Positions 30,883 through 33,228 of a stretch of DNA of 33,228 bases are shown one piece after another. The position numbers and the translations under genes were made by a program. Origin of the DNA: Prevotella sp. UBA3294 (lineage in GTDB: Bacteria; Bacteroidota; Bacteroidia; Bacteroidales; Bacteroidaceae); the NCBI GenBank assembly GCA_002361535.1, contig DETG01000123.1:1-33228 (forward strand), written 5' to 3'. The stretch's first letter is position 1, and every line of letters begins with the position of its first letter. Under the pieces are notes generated by a model, which was not told the origin of the DNA, did no database searches, and saw only the letters and a list, made by a program, of their open reading frames with translations.

Positions 30883-30987
30883 GAAAAAGACTGATTTTCT
30901 TTGACAAACAGGTTTCTACCCCCACCTTAAAGACCGTTGACAACTCATTTGTTGACCACCTCACCTTTTTAAAATGGTCTCCTGCCA

Positions 30988-31138
30988 CCCCCTTTCCACC
31001 GTTATCTACCCTGTGTTCCACCGTCATCTAAGGATGTAAAGTGACGGAGGAACAAATTGTAGGGAACGGCGGAATGAGATGTAGGGAACGACGGAATGAT
31101 ACGTAGGTAACGGAGCAACAACATGTAGGTGCCCACCC
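30988..31138. repeat. Right-hand array of 22-bp repeats, head-to-head arrangement
   Basis: Two minus-strand units start at 31031 and 31009 (22 bp apart) and read leftwards. Plus-strand units begin with GTA at 31036, 31059, 31081, 31103 and 31125 (spacings 23, 22, 22, 22). The consensus is close to GTAGRTRACGGNGGAA followed by a variable tail. This is the same family as at 577-805, about 30 kb away. The two oppositely oriented groups face away from a centre near 31033. No ORF. Confidence 0.8.
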
Positions 31139-31185
31139 TACCCCATTCTACCGGACATCAAATCGTTCAAATGATGGATGATGGT

Positions 31186-31218
31186 TTTATCTCACTTAAC
31201 ATAATCCCCGTTAAAGAC
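31186..31218 (+). repeat. 33-bp dif-like repeat, copy A
   Basis: Consensus of three copies starts TTTATCYCACTTAACATAAT and ends CGTTAAARAC. Within it, 31194-31221 reads on the minus strand as an 11-6-11 layout: an arm ending TTTAA, a 6-bp centre, then TTATGTTAAGT. The E. coli dif XerD arm is TTATGTTAAAT, so 10 of 11 match. This copy lies between the 22-bp array and the G-rich tract. Confidence 0.65.
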
Positions 31219-31222
31219 AATT

Positions 31223-31245
31223 GGGTGGGAGGGTGGGGTGGGTGG
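31223..31245 (+). other. G-quadruplex-type tract, left arm of an imperfect inverted repeat
   Basis: Runs of three or four G separated by single bases (GGG-T-GGG-A-GGG-T-GGGG-T-GGG-T-GG) form a textbook parallel G-quadruplex motif. A complementary C-rich tract at 31317-31340 makes an imperfect inverted repeat of about 25 bp around an AT-rich centre that ends in an alternating CG stretch near 31285. Confidence 0.8.
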
Positions 31246-31344
31246 ACTGTTTTTTGAAACTTTTATAAAAAAAGTATTTTTTCCTCGCGCGCGCACGGGG
31301 ATTTTGTAAAAAAACTCCACCTCCACCACCCCCACCCACTTAGG

Positions 31345-31560
31345 TCAGAACGCACGGTCGTCGGTTTCTATAGCTTCATTCTTCATAAGTTCCTGAATAT
31401 CACTATCCTTCAGGCCGATTACCCTGTATTTTCTATATCCAAGAATCATTTTCCATGAAAACCCAAGCTTTCTCATCAAGGTGCCAACGGCGGCAGTTGA
31501 CAGTGGTTTTTGATACCTTTATTGGTCTTTTCCAGGATGTCTCCAGCGGTTAGTTTTATC
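31345..31560 (-). pseudogene. C-terminal remnant of a VirE/DUF3874-type primase-helicase
   Basis: The minus strand from 31518 to 31345 codes 57 residues without a start codon: PLSTAAVGTLMRKLGFSWK, ILGYRKYRVIGL, then a short acidic tail and stop. The pattern resembles the extreme C-terminus of VirE/DUF3874 proteins of Bacteroidales, which are large P-loop proteins. Just upstream a different frame reads KLTAGDILEKTNKGIK. Adding one A in the run at about 31509 would join the two frames, so there is a probable single-base deletion. The gene is cut on its 5' side exactly where dif-like copy B begins (31555-31587). It is therefore a truncated, frameshifted relic. Confidence 0.55.
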
Positions 31561-31587
31561 CCACTTAACATAATACACGTTAAAAAC
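31555..31587 (+). repeat. 33-bp dif-like repeat, copy B
   Basis: Same orientation as copies A and C; the dif-like 28 bp are at 31563-31590. It abuts the truncated DUF3874 remnant on one side and the 3' end of the structured RNA on the other. Confidence 0.7.
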
Positions 31588-31599
31588 GAAAAGAGTAGG

Positions 31600-31727
31600 A
31601 AAAACGAAAAGCCTGAAGCCTTATGAGACTAGCAATTTCGTTAAGGATTTGGAAAGTCAAGATACGATTCGGAATCGAAATCTGACAACCAAAGGGGAGG
31701 GAAACCTCCCCACCTTCAGGCTTTTCG
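31600..31727 (-). ncRNA. Structured RNA, about 123 nt, predicted four-way junction
   Basis: A consensus promoter faces left (TTTG 31761-31758, 19 nt, TATCTTTG 31738-31731), so transcription should start at about 31727. From there four stems cover nearly every base. P1: 31605-31618 with 31714-31727, 14 bp perfect. P4: 31694-31700 with 31705-31711, 7 bp with a 4-nt loop. P3: 31648-31652 with 31689-31693, 31656-31659 with 31683-31686, 31661-31663 with 31680-31682, and 31665-31669 with 31673-31677. P2: 31619-31623 with 31642-31646. On the transcript P1 is followed by UUUUU, so P1 can also terminate. No ORF. I do not recognise the class. Confidence 0.75.
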
Positions 31728-31730
31728 CTG

Positions 31731-31761
31731 CAAAGATACGCCTATTTTTCTTAACAACAAA
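31731..31761 (-). promoter_or_regulatory. Promoter of the structured RNA
   Basis: TTTG (31761-31758), 19-nt spacer (31757-31739), TATCTTTG (31738-31731) on the minus strand: a full consensus match. The predicted start coincides with the first base of stem P1. Confidence 0.85.
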
Positions 31762-31830
31762 AAAAAACGTTAATAAGGCTTAAACCGCAAAATAAAGGCC
31801 AATCAACAAAGAATCCCGAAACCTGCAAGG

Positions 31831-31866
31831 AAATCGGCGAGAAAAATGCGTAAATACCGCCGATTT
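31831..31866. repeat. 9-bp perfect inverted repeat
   Basis: AAATCGGCG (31831-31839) and CGCCGATTT (31858-31866) flank an 18-nt loop. It lies just beyond the hicAB terminator. It may be part of a second hairpin; no function assigned. Confidence 0.5.
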
Positions 31867-31873
31867 GGACATG

Positions 31874-31905
31874 AAAAAGCCGCCTGTCTTCGCAGACGGG
31901 CGGCT
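31874..31905 (-). terminator. Terminator of the hicAB operon
   Basis: A 12-bp stem with one G-T pair (31878-31889 with 31894-31905) has a TCGC loop. It is followed on the minus strand by TTTTT (31878-31874), 31 bp beyond the hicB stop. Confidence 0.9.
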
Positions 31906-31935
31906 CTGGTTGAGTTCATTTAAACAGCGATCGGT

Positions 31936-32343
31936 TCAGAACTTGACAGAACTTAGCCTGGTCATGATATCGTCAAACTTATGCTGTATCAATTCTTTCT
32001 GCTTGGGGCCGGCCTTGGCCACCCCGCTTTTGTATTTCCGCATCAGCGATGGGTTGATGTTCACGCTCTTGGCAAACTCCGTCACGTTGATGAAAGGAAA
32101 TGCCATGAAGAATGCCGTCATATCGTAGCGATATTCCACCTCCATCTCGTCAGCATACCACTCCGGCCACTGGCCTGTACGTTCTTTCATGTATGCAGCC
32201 TGTTCGTGCAAACACTGCTCAAAGGCATCTCTGGCTTCTGCCTCTGTCATGCCGTCACCCACCACGGGCACGCTGTCATCAGCGGCATATATACCATATC
32301 CTCCGTCCTCTCCTTTTTCGATAATTGCCAAAACTCTCTTCAT
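31936..32343 (-). CDS. hicB: HicB-family antitoxin
   Basis: 135 residues. The N-terminal part is a HicB fold: MKRVLAIIEKGEDGGYGIYA, then GDGMTEAEARDAFEQCLHEQ, the partial RNase H-like domain that blocks HicA. From about residue 78 a helix-turn-helix segment follows (INVTEFAKSVNINPSLMRKY), as in antitoxins that repress their own operon. It is downstream of hicA on the same strand, separated by 75 bp with a strong 8-bp hairpin (32380-32399). The terminator is at 31874-31905. Two inverted repeats upstream of hicA are candidate operators. The protein looks complete. Confidence 0.9.
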   Translation of the reverse strand: MKRVLAIIEKGEDGGYGIYAADDSVPVVGDGMTEAEARDAFEQCLHEQAAYMKERTGQWPEWYADEMEVEYRYDMTAFFMAFPFINVTEFAKSVNINPSLMRKYKSGVAKAGPKQKELIQHKFDDIMTRLSSVKF

Positions 32344-32379
32344 GTCTCTGTTCTACTATGTTTTAAGCGTCCATTTAAA

Positions 32380-32399
32380 CCCACCCCCGGAGGGGTGGG
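32380..32399. promoter_or_regulatory. Hairpin between hicA and hicB
   Basis: A perfect 8-bp GC-rich stem (32380-32387 with 32392-32399) has a CGGA loop. On the minus strand it is followed by TTTAAAT, not a full T run. It could attenuate transcription into hicB or stabilise the hicA message. Confidence 0.6.
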
Positions 32400-32418
32400 A
32401 AGCTTTCCGGGAAGCTCT

Positions 32419-32616
32419 TTACTTTTTGATTCCAGCCATCTTAAGCATCTTGTTCAGAGTGCCGGGCTTCACCTCTTGTGAGGGGTGTCTGCCAACCGGG
32501 ATGAAGTAGGGAAAGTCCGGATGAACGTACTTAGCGTGGTTCGTTCCTTTGTTTTTTCCAGTCTTCTTTTCCCAGCCATAGCTTTCAATCAGACGGTAAA
32601 ATTCTGAATACTTCAT
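32419..32616 (-). CDS. hicA: HicA-family mRNA interferase toxin
   Basis: A 65-residue HicA toxin that binds and cleaves mRNA through a double-stranded-RNA-binding-like fold. The start at 32616 (MKYSEFYRLIESYGWEKK) fits the family; an in-frame upstream Met at 32673 would cross the promoter and operator. The core GTNHAKYVHPD (about 24-34) has the GS/TNH arrangement of E. coli HicA, with the catalytic His. IPVGRHPSQEVKPGTLNKML (about 39-58) is the second signature. All key residues appear intact. First gene of the operon, promoter TACCTTTG at 32650-32643. Confidence 0.92.
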   Translation of the reverse strand: MKYSEFYRLIESYGWEKKTGKNKGTNHAKYVHPDFPYFIPVGRHPSQEVKPGTLNKMLKMAGIKK

Positions 32617-32642
32617 AGATCGCTTGTTTAAAGCGAACACTG

Positions 32643-32723
32643 CAAAGGTAGCAATTTCGTTCCAAATAACCAAATGCTTTTGGAACGATTTTGTTCTAAG
32701 ATTACGGTTTTAACATTTAGAAC
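32643..32723 (-). promoter_or_regulatory. hicAB promoter with two inverted-repeat operators
   Basis: Minus strand TACCTTTG (32650-32643), with a TTTG about 20 nt upstream. Overlapping it is a perfect 9-bp inverted repeat, CGTTCCAAA 32658-32666 with TTTGGAACG 32679-32687. A related 7-bp pair follows, GTTCTAA 32693-32699 with TTAGAAC 32717-32723. The shared GTTCYAA half site suggests a single regulator, probably HicB, binding twice. Confidence 0.75.
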
Positions 32724-32724
32724 G

Positions 32725-32753
32725 AAAAAAGCCGGCGCATCGCTGCGGCGGCT
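32725..32753 (-). terminator. Terminator for a leftward transcript upstream of hicAB
   Basis: A stem with one mismatch (32730-32739 with 32744-32753) has a TCGC loop and is followed on the minus strand by a T run at 32730-32725. It terminates RNA arriving from the right, where the only candidate source in the window is the CRISPR array. Confidence 0.85.
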
Positions 32754-32756
32754 TCT

Positions 32757-32968
32757 CATTTGACGTTTTGGTATCATTAGTCCCCAAAACAATCTGATTA
32801 CCTGTAAAAAAACCGATACTTTGCTTTATCCCACTTAACATAATACCCGTTAAAAACACGCAATGGTCGAATAATTGTAAAGTATTACCTTTATTCTGTT
32901 AACGATATAAATGAATAAAGCACCAAAGGCGGCGCTTAGGTCTCAATTGCCAGGTTGCCATTCCTTCA
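32757..32968. other. Non-coding stretch between terminator and CRISPR array
   Basis: No reading frame. It contains dif-like copy C (32825-32857) and a 7-bp hairpin with one G-T pair at 32918-32937, which on the minus strand is followed by TATTCATTT and may stop array transcripts early. No sequence complementary to the CRISPR repeat was found, so a tracrRNA is not evident here. Confidence 0.5.
32825..32857 (+). repeat. 33-bp dif-like repeat, copy C
   Basis: Third copy, same orientation; 31 of 33 bases agree with copy B. The dif-like 28 bp are at 32833-32860, with TTATGTTAAGT as right arm on the minus strand. On the left arm GTG and the final TAA also agree with the E. coli XerC arm. Confidence 0.7.
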
Positions 32969-33169
32969 GTGCTTGTTCTGGCTGCAAAGGTACAAAAATT
33001 CTAGCTAATCACAACTTCATCTTGTATGTTCTTGAACATTGGATTGTTGTTGATTCGACCACAAAGGTACGAAAATTCTAGCTAATCACAACCTCCTTGT
33101 TGTTGGCAGCATTCTTGATGGTGTTGTTGATTCGACCACAAAGGTACGAAAAATCTAGCTAATCCCCTT
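32969..33169 (-). CRISPR. Type II-C-like CRISPR mini-array: 3 repeats, 2 spacers
   Basis: Repeats of 47 bp lie at 32969-33015, 33046-33092 and 33123-33169, with 30-bp spacers at 33016-33045 and 33093-33122. The sense strand is minus: the repeat then begins GTTGTGATTAGCTAG, as in Bacteroidota type II-C arrays with 47-nt repeats. The middle copy is the intact reference. The right copy is degenerate in its first six bases (minus strand) and the left copy in its last 15, as expected for array ends. Inside each repeat TACCTTTG is a promoter -7 box; in the middle and left copies the initial GTTG supplies a -33 box with 19-nt spacing. No cas gene or tracrRNA lies inside the window. Confidence 0.9.
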
Positions 33170-33198
33170 GGATAGTTCTGTATTTATTATTAAATTTG
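33168..33198 (+). promoter_or_regulatory. Promoter of a rightward gene at the edge
   Basis: TTG (33168-33170), 20-nt spacer, TAAATTTG (33191-33198). The -33 overlaps the degenerate end of the outer CRISPR repeat. Confidence 0.65.
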
Positions 33199-33218
33199 CA
33201 GCAAAAGAAAGGAAGAGT

Positions 33219-33228
33219 ATGGATATCT
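33219..33228 (+). CDS. Start of an unknown gene (partial)
   Basis: ATG at 33219, preceded by GGAAG and placed about 20 nt after the predicted transcription start, begins a frame that leaves the window after three codons (M-D-I). Product cannot be told; a cas gene is possible given the neighbouring array, but there is no evidence for it. Confidence 0.35.

Noticed and set aside
31605..31650. tracrRNA anti-repeat inside the structured RNA (11 of 13 bases like part of the CRISPR repeat)
   Set aside because: The match is short, lies near the 3' end and is locked in other helices; a tracrRNA needs a longer anti-repeat near its 5' end. Likely chance.
32757..32968. tracrRNA downstream of the CRISPR array
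   Set aside because: A transcript could run from the last repeat to the hairpin at 32918-32937, but it has no complement to the repeat start.

Overview
The window reads as a chromosomal segment of a Bacteroidales bacterium, most likely Prevotella or a close relative. Almost every gene start is preceded by the Bacteroidota promoter signature (TTTG about 19 nt before TAnnTTTG) rather than E. coli -35/-10 boxes. The gene set fits: PorT of the type IX secretion system, a split 5'-nucleotidase, a DUF4831-type protein, a stand-alone AICAR formyltransferase, a VirE/DUF3874 remnant and 47-nt II-C-type CRISPR repeats. I see no rRNA or tRNA gene.

Layout. 1-1326 holds no protein gene. It has a possible structured leader running off the left edge, three copies of a dispersed element, and arrays of a degenerate 22-bp repeat. 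1378-8118 carries a ferredoxin, porT, a 5'-nucleotidase split over two genes, an outer-membrane lipoprotein, rplS, a CapA-like lipoprotein and an NlpC/P60 peptidase. 8452-13343 is a purine and housekeeping block: a duplicated promoter, AICAR formyltransferase and a small basic protein face the operon hpt-adk-obgE-pgeF. 13984-20548 is a co-directional run: nnr, DUF4831, tatA, tatC, then a polyferredoxin and an aldo/keto reductase that both carry twin-arginine signals, so the Tat translocase sits beside its probable clients. 20623-30823 has fba, a GH9 glycosidase, aqpZ, a candidate 65-nt sRNA, a large REC-REC-PPDK_N protein, trmO, gdhA and rlpA.

30824-33228 is accessory DNA and the most unusual part. 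It starts with a second 22-bp repeat array. Three same-orientation copies of a 33-bp repeat follow; each contains a 28-bp segment resembling a XerC/XerD dif site. The first interval between copies holds a G-quadruplex-type tract and a broken DUF3874 tail. The second holds a candidate RNA of about 123 nt, with its own promoter and a predicted four-way-junction fold, plus a HicA/HicB toxin-antitoxin operon. Beyond the third copy is a three-repeat CRISPR mini-array whose repeats each contain a promoter.

Hypothesis: the right end is a modular island built by Xer-type recombination at dif-like sites, carrying a toxin-antitoxin pair, a structured RNA and a decayed VirE-family gene. The motifs, stems and repeats are read directly from the sequence. 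The Xer role, the function of the RNA and the function of the 22-bp arrays are inference.
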